Below, piece by piece: positions 17,613-27,017 of a DNA stretch of 64,000 nucleotides. Position 1 is the first letter of the stretch, and each line of letters begins with the position of its first letter. Source of the DNA: Acidisarcina sp. (GTDB lineage: Bacteria > Acidobacteriota > Terriglobia > Terriglobales > Acidobacteriaceae); NCBI GenBank assembly GCA_035539175.1, contig DATLIY010000012.1, positions 32,846 to 96,845 on the forward strand, given 5' to 3'. The notes beneath the pieces were generated by a model. The model saw only the letters and a list, made by a program, of their open reading frames with translations. It made no database searches and was not told the origin of the DNA. The position numbers and the translations under genes were made by a program.

Positions 17613-19250
17613 TTACGGCAGCGTGCCACCCACGTAGTTCACGCCTCCTTTGGGCTGGCGCGGATCGACTATCTGGAAGACAACGTCCGAGCCGGACTTA
17701 AGCCCGTTGACCGCGTTGCGGAACTGCTCGACGTTTGCAACCGGCTGTCTGTTGATCTGGACGATGACCAGTCCAGATACAAGATTGATCTCGTCGGCGA
17801 ACGATCCTGGTTTCACGGACTGGATCTGGACCCCGTGAAGGCCGGTCTTCGAGGCCATATCGCCTGGCAGATCGCGTACCGAGATGCCAAGTTTGGCCTG
17901 TCCAGCGTCATCGGATCCGGGAGCGTTCTCCTGACTGTTGTCAGCCGATGTGCCGGGAGCGAAGACCTTGGTGCGGTCGCCGATCATCACGCTGGCAGTG
18001 GCTTCCTTGCCGTCGCGAACATAACCGAGGCGGACCGAGGAGCCGATTTTGCGGCTGGCGATCTCGGAGACAAGCTCATCGCCATCCTTGATCTTCTTCC
18101 CATCCACGCTGGTGATGATGTCGCCCGCCTTGAGGCCGGCCTTATCCGCTGGCTGTCCGGGCTGAACCGCGTTGATCAGCACGCCGTTCTTAAAGCCATA
18201 GACACGGCCTACGGCACTGGGAAGATTGGGCTGGAAGGAGATTCCGATCGATCCGCGAGTGACCTTATGCGTAGGACCGATGAGGTCGTTATAGGTAGCG
18301 ATAACGGTGTTGGAGGGCATGGCGAAACCCACACCCTGATAGCCAGCTGACTGCGTATAAATGGCGGTATTGACGCCGACAACTTCGCCCGCCATGTTGA
18401 CCAGAGGGCCGCCGGAGTTGCCGGGGTTGATGGCCGCATCGGTCTGAATGAAGTGCTGGAACTGACCTGCGGCACCGGGCTGAATGGTCCGGTTTTTCGC
18501 CGAGACGATTCCGGCGGTGACGGTTTGCGAGAGGCTGAACGGGCTGCCAATAGCGATCACCCAATCTCCCACCTGCGCGGCGTCACTGTTGCCCAGCTTC
18601 ACGGTTGGCAGCGGTTCCTTGCTGTCGATCTTGATGACGGCGAGATCGGTGTCCTTATCGGTGCCGATTACGCGAGCCGGACGGCCCATATCTCCGCCAT
18701 CGGGATCGGTGGACAGCTTGACGTAGATCTTATCGGCCTTCTCGACGACGTGGTTGTTGGTGATGATGTAGCCCTTGGGGTCCACGATGAAGCCGGAGCC
18801 GAGGGATTGGCGCATGCCGCCGCCATCATCCATGCCGTCCTCGCCATCACCGCCTCCGAAGAAGCGATTAAAAAAGTCCTGGAAGTTCTGGCCATCCTGG
18901 CCGCTGCCATCGCCTTCTTCATCGCCGCTGTCGGGGCCATTGGGAGTCGGCATTGCGCGTCCATGGGGATTCCGCCGTCCGCGGGCACTCTGCTGCTTCG
19001 GCAGGGTCTCCGTATTGATGTTGACGACGGCAGGGCCAACCTCTTTCGCGATCTGCGAAAAGGTGTTGGAGAGGGTAACGGGATTGGGGACCTTCAACGG
19101 GGTGGCATCCGAGCTATCTGCCTGTACCTCTTTCCCTTTGACGCCGTGGGTGATGACCGAGCCAACGAGGACACCGACAGAGAGCGTGGCGAGGATGGTG
19201 AAGACGGATGCAAGCCGGCGAACACGGAAGCGTTCGAGCAACGAATTCAT
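17613..19250 (-). CDS. HtrA/DegQ-type periplasmic serine protease
   Basis: Envelope protein-quality protease of the Deg family, 545 aa. An N-terminal membrane anchor (VFTILATLSVGVLVGSVI) precedes a trypsin-like domain with triad H167 (NNHVVE), D202 (DTDLAVIKI) and S279 (PGNSGGPL). A Gly/Asp/Met-rich low-complexity linker lies between about residues 95 and 145. Two PDZ domains follow: one with GVLINAVQPGQPADKAGLKAGD, and a second near the C-terminus with GVQIQSVKPGSFADEI and VVIQ-like strands. The long acidic linker before the protease domain resembles the LA-loop region but is larger than usual. No two-component regulator is adjacent. Role: degradation or refolding of damaged envelope proteins. 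Confidence 0.95.
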   Translation of the reverse strand: MNSLLERFRVRRLASVFTILATLSVGVLVGSVITHGVKGKEVQADSSDATPLKVPNPVTLSNTFSQIAKEVGPAVVNINTETLPKQQSARGRRNPHGRAMPTPNGPDSGDEEGDGSGQDGQNFQDFFNRFFGGGDGEDGMDDGGGMRQSLGSGFIVDPKGYIITNNHVVEKADKIYVKLSTDPDGGDMGRPARVIGTDKDTDLAVIKIDSKEPLPTVKLGNSDAAQVGDWVIAIGSPFSLSQTVTAGIVSAKNRTIQPGAAGQFQHFIQTDAAINPGNSGGPLVNMAGEVVGVNTAIYTQSAGYQGVGFAMPSNTVIATYNDLIGPTHKVTRGSIGISFQPNLPSAVGRVYGFKNGVLINAVQPGQPADKAGLKAGDIITSVDGKKIKDGDELVSEIASRKIGSSVRLGYVRDGKEATASVMIGDRTKVFAPGTSADNSQENAPGSDDAGQAKLGISVRDLPGDMASKTGLHGVQIQSVKPGSFADEINLVSGLVIVQINRQPVANVEQFRNAVNGLKSGSDVVFQIVDPRQPKGGVNYVGGTLP

Positions 19251-19400
19251 TCAGGTCTTACCTCATATCTTTCGAAACGATCTTGTAGTCAGGACTTTCC
19301 GGGGAGTCCACAGAGCACAGCGTCCGTCATAACAGTATAACGGCCCACCCCGGAGGGTTCACGCACTGTTTCCCATTTAGACGCGAAACGGGGGAAACAG

Positions 19401-20318
19401 TCACAACGATCCCCTCTCTTCCAGTGGAACCCCTTCGTGAGCAGTTGGTTGTATAGGCGTCGGAATCAATTCGGTGAGACCAATAGCGCCGAGAATGAGA
19501 ATCGCGCCGATGGAGCCGCGAAGCCCCAGACGCTCATGAAGAAAGACGAAGGATGTCATCGAGGCGAAGACCGGTTCGAGGGTCAGAATCAGCGCAGTAT
19601 GCGTGGCCGGAAGATACTTCTGGGCCCAGGACTGGATGGTGAACGCTGCTGCGGTTGCCAGAACGGCAGCCAGTACGATGGCGAGAACCAGCCGCGAGGT
19701 GAGGTGCATCCAGGGATGCTCGAACAGCGGCATGCTGAGGGCCATAAACAGCGTGCAGAAGCCGATCTGCAGCACGGCAAGTTGTTGAAACGGAATCCGC
19801 GGAGAGGTATGCGACAGGGCGATGACATGCAGGGCGAAGCCCAGTGCGCAGAAGATGGACAGCACATCTCCCAGATTGATGGCGGCAAAGTCAGAGACCA
19901 GGCGATGGCCTGAGGATGGCGGCGAGGTTAGGAGCACAATTCCCGCGAAGGCGAGGAGGGCTCCAATCCAGACATTCCAGCGGGGTGCGTGCGCTCCGCC
20001 GGCGCGAAGCCAGGGAACCGCGGAGAGCAGCGGAACCATGACAACGACCATTCCCGTAAGAAACGCCGATTTTGATGGCGTGGTGAGCTTAAGGCCAGCC
20101 GTCTGGAACTGATATCCGATGGCAAGACACGCTCCGACGAGCATTCCGCTCCACCAGGCGCGGCGGGTGAGACCGCGCAGATGGCGGCGATAGACCAGCG
20201 CGAGGCAGATGGTCGCAAGCAGCATCCGCAACAGGTTGAAGAGTAGCGGTGAGATGTCTGTAAGTGCGTTTTTGACGAGGACGAAGGTACATCCCCAGAT
20301 GAAGACGACACCGAGCAT
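19401..20318 (-). CDS. EamA/DMT family transporter
   Basis: Ten-helix drug/metabolite transporter-type permease, about 305 aa from ATG 20318. Two EamA repeats are visible: the first opens with GVVFIWGCTFVLVKNALTDISP; the second has VLATAAAFTIQSWAQKYLPATHTALILTLEPVFASMTSF, the classic EamA repeat end. The frame remains open upstream, and the residues TRAHILM before MLGV resemble the conserved family N-terminus. The true start may therefore be an ATT at 20345 behind AGGAG. Substrate unknown. It may be the last gene of the truA-M20-amidohydrolase run. Confidence 0.85.
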   Translation of the reverse strand: MLGVVFIWGCTFVLVKNALTDISPLLFNLLRMLLATICLALVYRRHLRGLTRRAWWSGMLVGACLAIGYQFQTAGLKLTTPSKSAFLTGMVVVMVPLLSAVPWLRAGGAHAPRWNVWIGALLAFAGIVLLTSPPSSGHRLVSDFAAINLGDVLSIFCALGFALHVIALSHTSPRIPFQQLAVLQIGFCTLFMALSMPLFEHPWMHLTSRLVLAIVLAAVLATAAAFTIQSWAQKYLPATHTALILTLEPVFASMTSFVFLHERLGLRGSIGAILILGAIGLTELIPTPIQPTAHEGVPLEERGSL

Positions 20319-20446
20319 CAGGATGTGGGCGCGAGTGCGGTAAATAGCGGAAGCTCCTGAATTTCTGCTGACTTTATGGTAGCGGATACGGCCCGAGAAG
20401 GGGGAGAGGCGGGATGGCTTCGCTCGTCCGATTGCGGGAGAGCAGG

Positions 20447-22228
20447 CTACTTGCTGCCCGCGATTCTTATGCCGCCGGTAGCGACCTGGTTGCCGCCTAC
20501 GATGGTGCGCAGCACCTTCGTCTTCAGTATCTCAGCCGGGGGAATAGCGGTCAGGTCGCGATCGAGAACGATGAAGTCCGCGGCATAGCCGGGGGTGAGC
20601 TTGCCCTTCCACTGCTCGGAGTGCTCCGCGTAGGCTGAGCCCTGCGTGCAGGCATAGAGCGCCTGAGCCAGGGATAGTACGTTTTCTGGATAGAAGGACT
20701 GCTTTCCGGCTTCATCCTTGCGGGTAACCGCGGCATACACTCCGCGAAATGGGGTGACCGGCTCAATCGGGTAGTCGGTTCCAAAGGCCAGTGGAACGCC
20801 AGCGTTCAGAAATGCCTTCCATGCGTAGGCATGCTTCGCATGCGCTGGGCCGAGGCGGGCCTCCGCCCAGCGCATGTCGGTGAGCAGATGATTGGGCTGC
20901 ATGGAGGCGATGACATGAAGCGAGCGGAAGCGCGAAATATCCGCCGGGTTGACGACCTGTGCGTGCTCGATGCGGTTGCGCGTGGATTGCCAGAGTGATG
21001 CGTTGGGTTGCGGAGCCTTCTTCGCAGAGGCTTCGGCGGCTGCGAAGGCACGGAGCGCCATCTCCGTAGCGCGGTCGCCGATGGCGTGGAAGCCGATCTG
21101 GAAGCCGGCCTGCGCCCGCTCCGTTGTCATCATGTTGAGCGTGGCCTGGTCGTAGCGGAGCAGGCCGGAGTTCGCGGGATCGTCGGTATAGGGCTCCAGC
21201 ATCGCCGCTGTTCTGGAGCCGAGAGAGCCATCCAGGTAGCCCTTGAGCATGCCGGTATGCAGCATGGGATCGTCAGCGGGGTGGGCGGCCTGCTGCTGCT
21301 TCAGTTGGTCGAGCGGGGCATCGAAGGGCAGCCACTCGGTGACCCGCAGCGGCAGCTTTCCTTCCTGCTCCATCGTTTCCATAACCAGGAAGTCCTCCCA
21401 ATCGGAGTTGTCCTGGGCCGAGGTGACGCCATGAATGACGGCATCGGCCATGGCCAGTTCCAGACCGCGACGCCGTTGTGCCTCGGTGGGTTTCGGGGCG
21501 TGGTCCCAAACGAGCTTCATGGCAGGCTCTTCGCGCAGGATGCCGGTGGGTTCTCCGTGTGGGTCGCGATCGATGCTGCCGCCGGATGGATTGCCGGTAT
21601 TGCGGCTGATGCCAGCGGCGGCGAGAGCGGCGGAGTTTGCCACGGCGATGTGACTGTCTACGCGCGTGAAGATCGCAGGATGGCCCTGTGTGACCGCGTC
21701 AAGGTCCGAACGTGCCGGCAGAACCTTGGCGGGCCAGAGGGTCTGGTCCCAGCCGCCTCCGACCAGCCATTGCCCGGGCGGAGTTGCCATAGCTGCGAGC
21801 CGCACGCGCTCTTTCATATCGTCGAGCGAGGTTGTTCCGGTGAGATTGACGGCGAGCTTGATGCGGCCCGCCTCGGCCAGATGCACGTGAGCATCGTTAA
21901 AGCCGGGCATGACAAAGGCTCCGGCGAGGTTGATCTTTCGGGTTGCGCTGCCGGCAAGCTTCAGGGCGGCATCGTCGCTGGTGGCGGCAACGATCTGGCC
22001 TCGGCTGAGAACCAGGGCGGTAACGAATCGGAAATGCCCTTCACCGAGCCCCTCGCCGGTAAGAATGCGGCCATGGTAGTAGACGGCATCGGGCGGATCA
22101 GCAGGGGCCGGTGCGGCGGAGGGTTGTGCGAGCGCGGGATCGACGGTGCAGGCGATCAGAACCAGAACAGACAGCAAGGGAGCGGCGAGCAGGAGAGAAG
22201 CCAGAAGGGAAGCGGAGTGCAGTCTCAT
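20447..22228 (-). CDS. Secreted YtcJ-like amidohydrolase
   Basis: Amidohydrolase-family enzyme of the YtcJ/Amidohydro_3 type, about 593 aa. A signal peptide (LASLLLAAPLLSVLVLIACTVDPALAQ) suggests periplasmic location. Metal and active-site features include PGFNDAHVHLAEAG (HxH), GYLDGSLGSRTAAM, FHAIGDRATEMAL, NRIEHAQV and FGTDYPIEPVTPFRGVY. ATG 22228 is preceded by GAGAGGA; an open extension to 22333 overlaps the upstream gene end and lacks similarity. The gene follows the M20 peptidase by 82 bp on the same strand, so both may act in one amide or peptide scavenging path. Substrate unknown. Confidence 0.9.
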   Translation of the reverse strand: MRLHSASLLASLLLAAPLLSVLVLIACTVDPALAQPSAAPAPADPPDAVYYHGRILTGEGLGEGHFRFVTALVLSRGQIVAATSDDAALKLAGSATRKINLAGAFVMPGFNDAHVHLAEAGRIKLAVNLTGTTSLDDMKERVRLAAMATPPGQWLVGGGWDQTLWPAKVLPARSDLDAVTQGHPAIFTRVDSHIAVANSAALAAAGISRNTGNPSGGSIDRDPHGEPTGILREEPAMKLVWDHAPKPTEAQRRRGLELAMADAVIHGVTSAQDNSDWEDFLVMETMEQEGKLPLRVTEWLPFDAPLDQLKQQQAAHPADDPMLHTGMLKGYLDGSLGSRTAAMLEPYTDDPANSGLLRYDQATLNMMTTERAQAGFQIGFHAIGDRATEMALRAFAAAEASAKKAPQPNASLWQSTRNRIEHAQVVNPADISRFRSLHVIASMQPNHLLTDMRWAEARLGPAHAKHAYAWKAFLNAGVPLAFGTDYPIEPVTPFRGVYAAVTRKDEAGKQSFYPENVLSLAQALYACTQGSAYAEHSEQWKGKLTPGYAADFIVLDRDLTAIPPAEILKTKVLRTIVGGNQVATGGIRIAGSK

Positions 22229-22310
22229 GCGGAAGATCCTCTCCGGCGATAGAGATCGCGGGTGAAATAGTGCGAGCAGCAAACGGACGATCCACTCGGC
22301 GCAGCATGCT

Positions 22311-23567
22311 TCACTGACCCGATGCATTTTCAAGCAGCGCGAGCACTAGCAGAAGGACGCGGCGCAGGCCCAGATCGCGATGAGCGGAGTTATACCACTC
22401 GGCGCGGGTATGCACGCTGCCGCCGTCTCCCCCAGCACCCATGCTGATAGCTTCGATACCCATGGACAGGGGGATATTCGCGTCGGTGGAGCCTACGCGG
22501 AGCTCGGTGCGGAGCTTCAGATGCCGGTCAACCGCGCGCAGCGATTCAAGGATGGCGGCATCCGCAGGCAAGCCGGCGGCAGGCCGGTCCCCGATGGTAT
22601 CGATCGTGAACTGAAGTGGGCGGGCGGGTTCCAGCCGATTGGCGGTGAGGACGGCGTCTTCGACGGCGCGGTGCAATTCCACTTCCATCCGGATCAACTG
22701 CTCGGGATCTGTGGAGCGGAAATCGAAGCGTGCCGTGGCGCGCTCGGGAATCGAGTTGACCGAAGTGCCGCCTTCAATGGTGCCTACGTTTACCGTGGTA
22801 CGCGGTTCAGCAGGCAGAGAGACCATGCTGAGGCGGGTGATTGCGGCGGCCAGAACCATGATGGGGTTGGGGGTTCCGGCATCGCTCCACGAGTGGCCGC
22901 CGCGGCCGGTGATGGAGACGAGGAAGCGGCGGCTGCCCAGGGCCTGCGCGACGACGACTTCATGGCCTGCTCCATCGAGCACTACGTTTGCGGCGATTCG
23001 TGTTTTATAGCGGGAATGCTGGTACAGATGGCGAATTCCGCGGAGATCTCCGTCGCCCTCCTCTCCCACATTGGCGGCAAAAAGCAGGTCGCAGGCGAGG
23101 GGCACCGAGGCATGGCGCAGCGCAGCGGCGATCGCCAGCAGGCCGGCCACTCCAGCAGCGTTGTCGCAGGCGCCGGGGGCCTCCAGCCGGGCTCCTTCGA
23201 TCCTGGGGTTGAGAGGTGTCTCCGCCGGGAAGACCGTGTCAATATGCGCGGAGAGGAGAATGCAGGGACGCGCCGCGCTGCCCTCATTGCCGGGTTTGGC
23301 CCCCTCGGGGCCGGGGAGATATCCGAGCACATTGCCAATCTCATCGACGTGCGCGTCCATCAGACCAAGCTCGCGAAAGCGCTCCAGAACCCACGCGGAT
23401 CGGGGGCCTTCGCCGAAGGGCGGCGCGGGGATGGCTACCATCTCCACCTGCCAGCGCATGATCTGCGACTCGTGCAGATGCAGCCACTGGAAGGCTGCAT
23501 GTACCGGGCGCAGGGAGGCCAGGCGGGCGATGCGGGAGAATGCCGTGGGTGCTATCGGAGAAGGCAT
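22311..23567 (-). CDS. M20 family metallopeptidase
   Basis: A 418-aa M20/M28-type zinc peptidase (PepT/ArgE relative). The first metal motif is LLSAHIDTVFP; GACDNAAGVAGLLAIA follows with the bridging aspartate; FAANVGEEGDGDLRG supplies the catalytic glutamate pair; the dimerisation segment has GRGGHSW. The last metal histidine is probably in SVHTRAEWYNSA near the C-terminus. No signal peptide is evident. It lies 45 bp after truA and 82 bp before the amidohydrolase. Exact peptide or amide substrate unknown. Confidence 0.9.
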   Translation of the reverse strand: MPSPIAPTAFSRIARLASLRPVHAAFQWLHLHESQIMRWQVEMVAIPAPPFGEGPRSAWVLERFRELGLMDAHVDEIGNVLGYLPGPEGAKPGNEGSAARPCILLSAHIDTVFPAETPLNPRIEGARLEAPGACDNAAGVAGLLAIAAALRHASVPLACDLLFAANVGEEGDGDLRGIRHLYQHSRYKTRIAANVVLDGAGHEVVVAQALGSRRFLVSITGRGGHSWSDAGTPNPIMVLAAAITRLSMVSLPAEPRTTVNVGTIEGGTSVNSIPERATARFDFRSTDPEQLIRMEVELHRAVEDAVLTANRLEPARPLQFTIDTIGDRPAAGLPADAAILESLRAVDRHLKLRTELRVGSTDANIPLSMGIEAISMGAGGDGGSVHTRAEWYNSAHRDLGLRRVLLLVLALLENASGQ

Positions 23568-23612
23568 GCGGGTTTCTTCAGGGTAGCATCGGGTGGGGTA
23601 GCATCTGGGTCT

Positions 23613-24473
23613 CTACATGGCGCTGTAACCGACAGAGACGAGAAACAATCCGCGAGCGGGCGCAGTGGGGCCTGCGGCGGCGCGCTCTCGCGCGGCGAGG
23701 ATGCGCGGAAGCTCTTCGGCAAGGATCTGCCCGCGTCCGGCCTCAAGAAATGTGCCGACGAGGTTGCGCACCATGTGGTGAAGAAAGCCCGAGCCGCGGA
23801 CGCGGTAGAGGAGCAGGTCACCCTCGTATCCGCCGTCGGAGGCGCGTTGCTCCCACGCCGATTCATAGATCGTTCGGATGTTGTCGCGATCCAGGTTTTC
23901 GGAAGTGCCGCTTTCGCGAGCGCCGGATCGCTGCGCCAGGTCGGGATCTGCGGCAGCGAAGGAGGTGAAGTCGTGCTCGCCAAGCACGGCATTCGCTGCC
24001 TCCCGCATGGCTCCAAGATCGAGTGGCCAGTTGAGAGCGCTGGCGTAGCGGGCGAGGAACGGGGGACAGATTTCGCCGCGATAGATGCGGTATTCATACG
24101 TTTTGTGGCGGGCGCTGTGACGGGCGTGAAACGAAGGCTCTACCGGCTCTGCCGCGAGCACGCGGACGTCCGGGGGCAGGGTGCGGTTGAGCGCACGTTG
24201 CAGGTTATAGGCCGGGATCGCCGCAGCCAGTGTGAAGGAGGCAACTTGAGCGAGCGCATGGACGCCCGCGTCGGTTCGTCCTGAGCCCTGGGGCAGCACT
24301 TGTTCTCCGGTGACGCGTTCGATGGCGCTGGCCAACTCGCCCTGGATCGTTCGCAGTCCGGGCTGCACCTGCCAGCCGTGGAAATCGGTGCCGTCATAGG
24401 AGAGCACCAGTTTCCAGTTGCGCTGCGTCTGCAGGGTGCCTGGTTGCAGAAAGTGGATGGGCGAGGAATTCAT
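23613..24473 (-). CDS. truA: tRNA pseudouridine(38-40) synthase
   Basis: Converts U38-U40 in the tRNA anticodon stem to pseudouridine. The 286-aa protein has LVLSYDGTDFHGWQVQPG at the N-terminus, the catalytic aspartate D68 in GSGRTDAGVHALAQV, FHARHSARHKTYEYRIY, and the C-terminal RGSGFLHHMVRNLVGTFLEAG, all diagnostic for TruA. A 15-residue N-terminal tail precedes the domain. It is probably the first gene of a leftward run with the M20 peptidase and amidohydrolase. Confidence 0.97.
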   Translation of the reverse strand: MNSSPIHFLQPGTLQTQRNWKLVLSYDGTDFHGWQVQPGLRTIQGELASAIERVTGEQVLPQGSGRTDAGVHALAQVASFTLAAAIPAYNLQRALNRTLPPDVRVLAAEPVEPSFHARHSARHKTYEYRIYRGEICPPFLARYASALNWPLDLGAMREAANAVLGEHDFTSFAAADPDLAQRSGARESGTSENLDRDNIRTIYESAWEQRASDGGYEGDLLLYRVRGSGFLHHMVRNLVGTFLEAGRGQILAEELPRILAARERAAAGPTAPARGLFLVSVGYSAM

Positions 24474-24807
24474 CTCGAAGCCGAGGATATCGCAGCGGTG
24501 GGCCGGGGTGGCTGCGATATACTCAGGCCTGCCGATTCAACCGGAACTTTATTCGCTCTAACAAAGCGGCGGGGTGGTCCTGCGCGGTTCGACAGCAAGA
24601 TTCCACGGAACGAAGCACGGTTCGAAAACGTATGGAAACTTATCCGGAGTGCTTGTGGTCTCGCCGGCGTTGCTAATGATTTAGTTTTCAACATGTTGAT
24701 GAGTCTCAGGGCAACCGGCCAACGTCTCCTGATGTGTCGGTTCGCCCCGAACATATGGGGAAGGGCGAATGGCTTTTTTCTGTGACCGGCAATGGAGAGG
24801 TACCACG
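24474..24807. other. Divergent intergenic region truA / tolC-like gene
   Basis: About 330 bp between two divergent genes. It should hold promoters for both. A somewhat AT-richer patch (about 24670-24705) lies upstream of the TolC-like gene. No clear operator, RNA gene or repeat could be recognised. Confidence 0.4.
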
Positions 24808-26931
24808 TTGAACGTAGAAAAAGGGAAGACCCACGAGGCGCATGCCTCCCATCAGGTTCCAACCGCTGCAAGAGTACAGTCGAAACTTCAGACAACTGCC
24901 ATGGTGGCGTGCCTGCTTCTCTCCACTGTTTCTCCTTATGGGATGGCGCAGCAGACCCCGCCGGTAACTCCACCAGCGGGTATGAAAGATCTGCCGCCGA
25001 CACCTGCGCCAAACTATACCCAGCCAATGTTTATGCGGTCGACGCCGCGGGATTTTACCAGGCCGCAGGGCTATTATCCCAATCCGCTGGCTCCCTATAA
25101 GGCGATCTCGATGGAGCCCTCGCGGTTTACCAACACGGCGCGGATTCACGATCTGATCCGCGACGGGAAGATCTACCTCAGCCTGAGCGATGCGATCACG
25201 CTGGCGCTCGAAAATAACTACGATATCGCGATTGCGCGGTTCAACCTCGACATTGCGGATACCGACATTCTGCGATCCAAAGCCGGCGCACAGTTACGCG
25301 GTGTGAATACAGGGATCGTTAGCGGAACCCAGGGCACGGCGGGTCAGACGCTGATATCGGGCGGCGGTCCGGGGGGAACCTCGGTAGGATCGAGCGGCGC
25401 AGGCGCAGGCGCGGGCGGCCTGGTCACAAATACCAGCAGTGCGGGGCCGAATCCCGAGAGCCTTGATCCGACGTTGACGGGAACGATCCAGTACGAAAAC
25501 GCCAAGCAGCCGACCTCCAATCCCTTCAGCGGAGCGCCGGTACTCTCGACGGGAACGACCCAATACGACTTTGCCTATAACCAGGGATTCCTTACCGGGA
25601 CTGCGTTGACGGTCGGCTTCAACAATTCCCGGCAGACGACGAACAGTCAGTTCAGCAGCTATAGCCCGCAGTACAACACCAATTTCAAGGCAGAGGTTAC
25701 CCAGCATCTGCTGCAGGGGTTTGGCTGGGGAGTGAATAGCCGCTTCATCGTGCAGGCGAAGAATAATCGCCGCATCACGGACGCGTCGTTCCGCCAGCAG
25801 ATCCTCTATACAGTGAACCAGATTGAGAACATTTATTGGGGACTGGTCAGTTCGTATGAGGACGTGCAGGCAAAAGAGCGTGCGCTCACGCAGTCCAAAC
25901 AATTGACGGCGGACAATCGCAAGCAGGTAGAGATTGGGACCCTGGCGCCGCTGGAAGTTATCAACTCCGACAGCCAGGTGGCGAGCGATCAGCAGGCGCT
26001 TATTTCTTCGCAGACCGCTCTGGAATACCAGCAGATGGTGATGAAGCAGGCGATGCTTCGCAATCTGAGCGATCCCGAGTTGAGCAAAGCGCCGGTGATT
26101 CCCACGGATCGGGTCAGCCTGATCGAGTCTCCCGAAGAGAAGATGTCTGTGGACGATCTTGTGAAGCAGGCCTATACCAACCGGCCAGAGGTGGAGCAGG
26201 ACATTCTTCAGCTGAAGAACAGCGAGCTTTCAATGAAAGCGATAAAGAATGAGCTGCTGCCGGTGGTAGATGCTTACGGCTTTTACGGGGCATCGGCCAT
26301 TGGCGGCTCCCAGAATCCGAACTGCATGAACTTCGTGACCGGCAAGCCGTGCGTGGCCAACCAATTTCCCACGGTGAGTTATGGGACCGCGTTCAGCCGC
26401 CTGTTCAACAGCAGCGCTCCGGATAAAGGAGTGGGTGTGAATATCTCCATCCCGATTCACAACCGCATTGCGCAGAGCGACCAGGCACGGTCGGTACTCG
26501 AATACCGGCAGAACGAACTTCGGCTGGAACAGATCTACATTCAGATTCGCACCCAGGTGCTCAACGGAGTCTTTGCGTTGACCAACGACCGGGCCCAGGT
26601 TCAGGCAGCGCTTGCGGCTCGCGAGTTTGCATATCAGAGCCTGGATTCCGAGCAGAAGAAGTATCATCTGGGCGCGTCGACGACTGCGAATGTTCTACAG
26701 CAGCAGCGCAACCTAGCAGCCGGGGAGAACAACCTGATCGTAGCCAAGGCTTTGTATGCGAAGGATCGTGCAGCTCTCAGCCAGACATTGGCGAATACGC
26801 TCGAACACTATGGCATCAGCCTGGGGGATGCGGTAAGCGGGAAGATTTCGCAGGTTCCGGTGGTTCCCGGAGTGGAAGCTCCGAAGGATACGAAGGAACC
26901 AAGCATGCCGCTGCAACCGGCACAGCAGTAA
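24808..26931 (+). CDS. TolC-like outer-membrane channel protein
   Basis: Outer-membrane efflux protein of about 707 aa, longer than typical TolC (near 490). After a signal-like segment (ACLLLSTVSPYGMAQQ) comes a Pro-rich stretch, then an OEP-type region beginning LSLSDAITLALENNYDIAIARFNLDIAD. An unusual Gly/Ser-rich insert sits at about residues 180-215. The second OEP repeat includes ENIYWGLVSSYEDVQAKERAL, TLAPLEVINSDSQVASDQQAL and, near the C-terminus, GASTTANVLQQQRNLAAGE. I chose TTG 24808 because GGAGAGG lies 7 bp upstream. No inner-membrane pump or adaptor gene is adjacent, so its partner is encoded elsewhere. Confidence 0.9.
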   Translation: MNVEKGKTHEAHASHQVPTAARVQSKLQTTAMVACLLLSTVSPYGMAQQTPPVTPPAGMKDLPPTPAPNYTQPMFMRSTPRDFTRPQGYYPNPLAPYKAISMEPSRFTNTARIHDLIRDGKIYLSLSDAITLALENNYDIAIARFNLDIADTDILRSKAGAQLRGVNTGIVSGTQGTAGQTLISGGGPGGTSVGSSGAGAGAGGLVTNTSSAGPNPESLDPTLTGTIQYENAKQPTSNPFSGAPVLSTGTTQYDFAYNQGFLTGTALTVGFNNSRQTTNSQFSSYSPQYNTNFKAEVTQHLLQGFGWGVNSRFIVQAKNNRRITDASFRQQILYTVNQIENIYWGLVSSYEDVQAKERALTQSKQLTADNRKQVEIGTLAPLEVINSDSQVASDQQALISSQTALEYQQMVMKQAMLRNLSDPELSKAPVIPTDRVSLIESPEEKMSVDDLVKQAYTNRPEVEQDILQLKNSELSMKAIKNELLPVVDAYGFYGASAIGGSQNPNCMNFVTGKPCVANQFPTVSYGTAFSRLFNSSAPDKGVGVNISIPIHNRIAQSDQARSVLEYRQNELRLEQIYIQIRTQVLNGVFALTNDRAQVQAALAAREFAYQSLDSEQKKYHLGASTTANVLQQQRNLAAGENNLIVAKALYAKDRAALSQTLANTLEHYGISLGDAVSGKISQVPVVPGVEAPKDTKEPSMPLQPAQQ

Positions 26932-26941
26932 GAAAGATACG

Positions 26942-26988
26942 AAGGGGTCCGATGCCGTCCTATTGAGAGACGGCATCGGACCCCTTTT
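26942..26988 (+). terminator. Strong rho-independent terminator
   Basis: A perfect 16-bp stem (ggggtccgatgccgtc and its complement, 26944-26959 / 26969-26984) with a 9-nt loop is followed by TTTT. It sits between the convergent TolC-like gene and aroA. The A/T flanks would extend the stem by 2 bp. On the minus strand the U-run is weaker. Confidence 0.93.
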
Positions 26989-27017
26989 GCATGTCACTGG
27001 TTTTGCTTCCCGGTTCT

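Noticed and set aside
22380..24284. 634-codon antisense frame over the M20 peptidase and truA
   Set aside because: Spans two recognised genes on the other strand and has Gly/Arg/Ala-biased composition typical of shadows.
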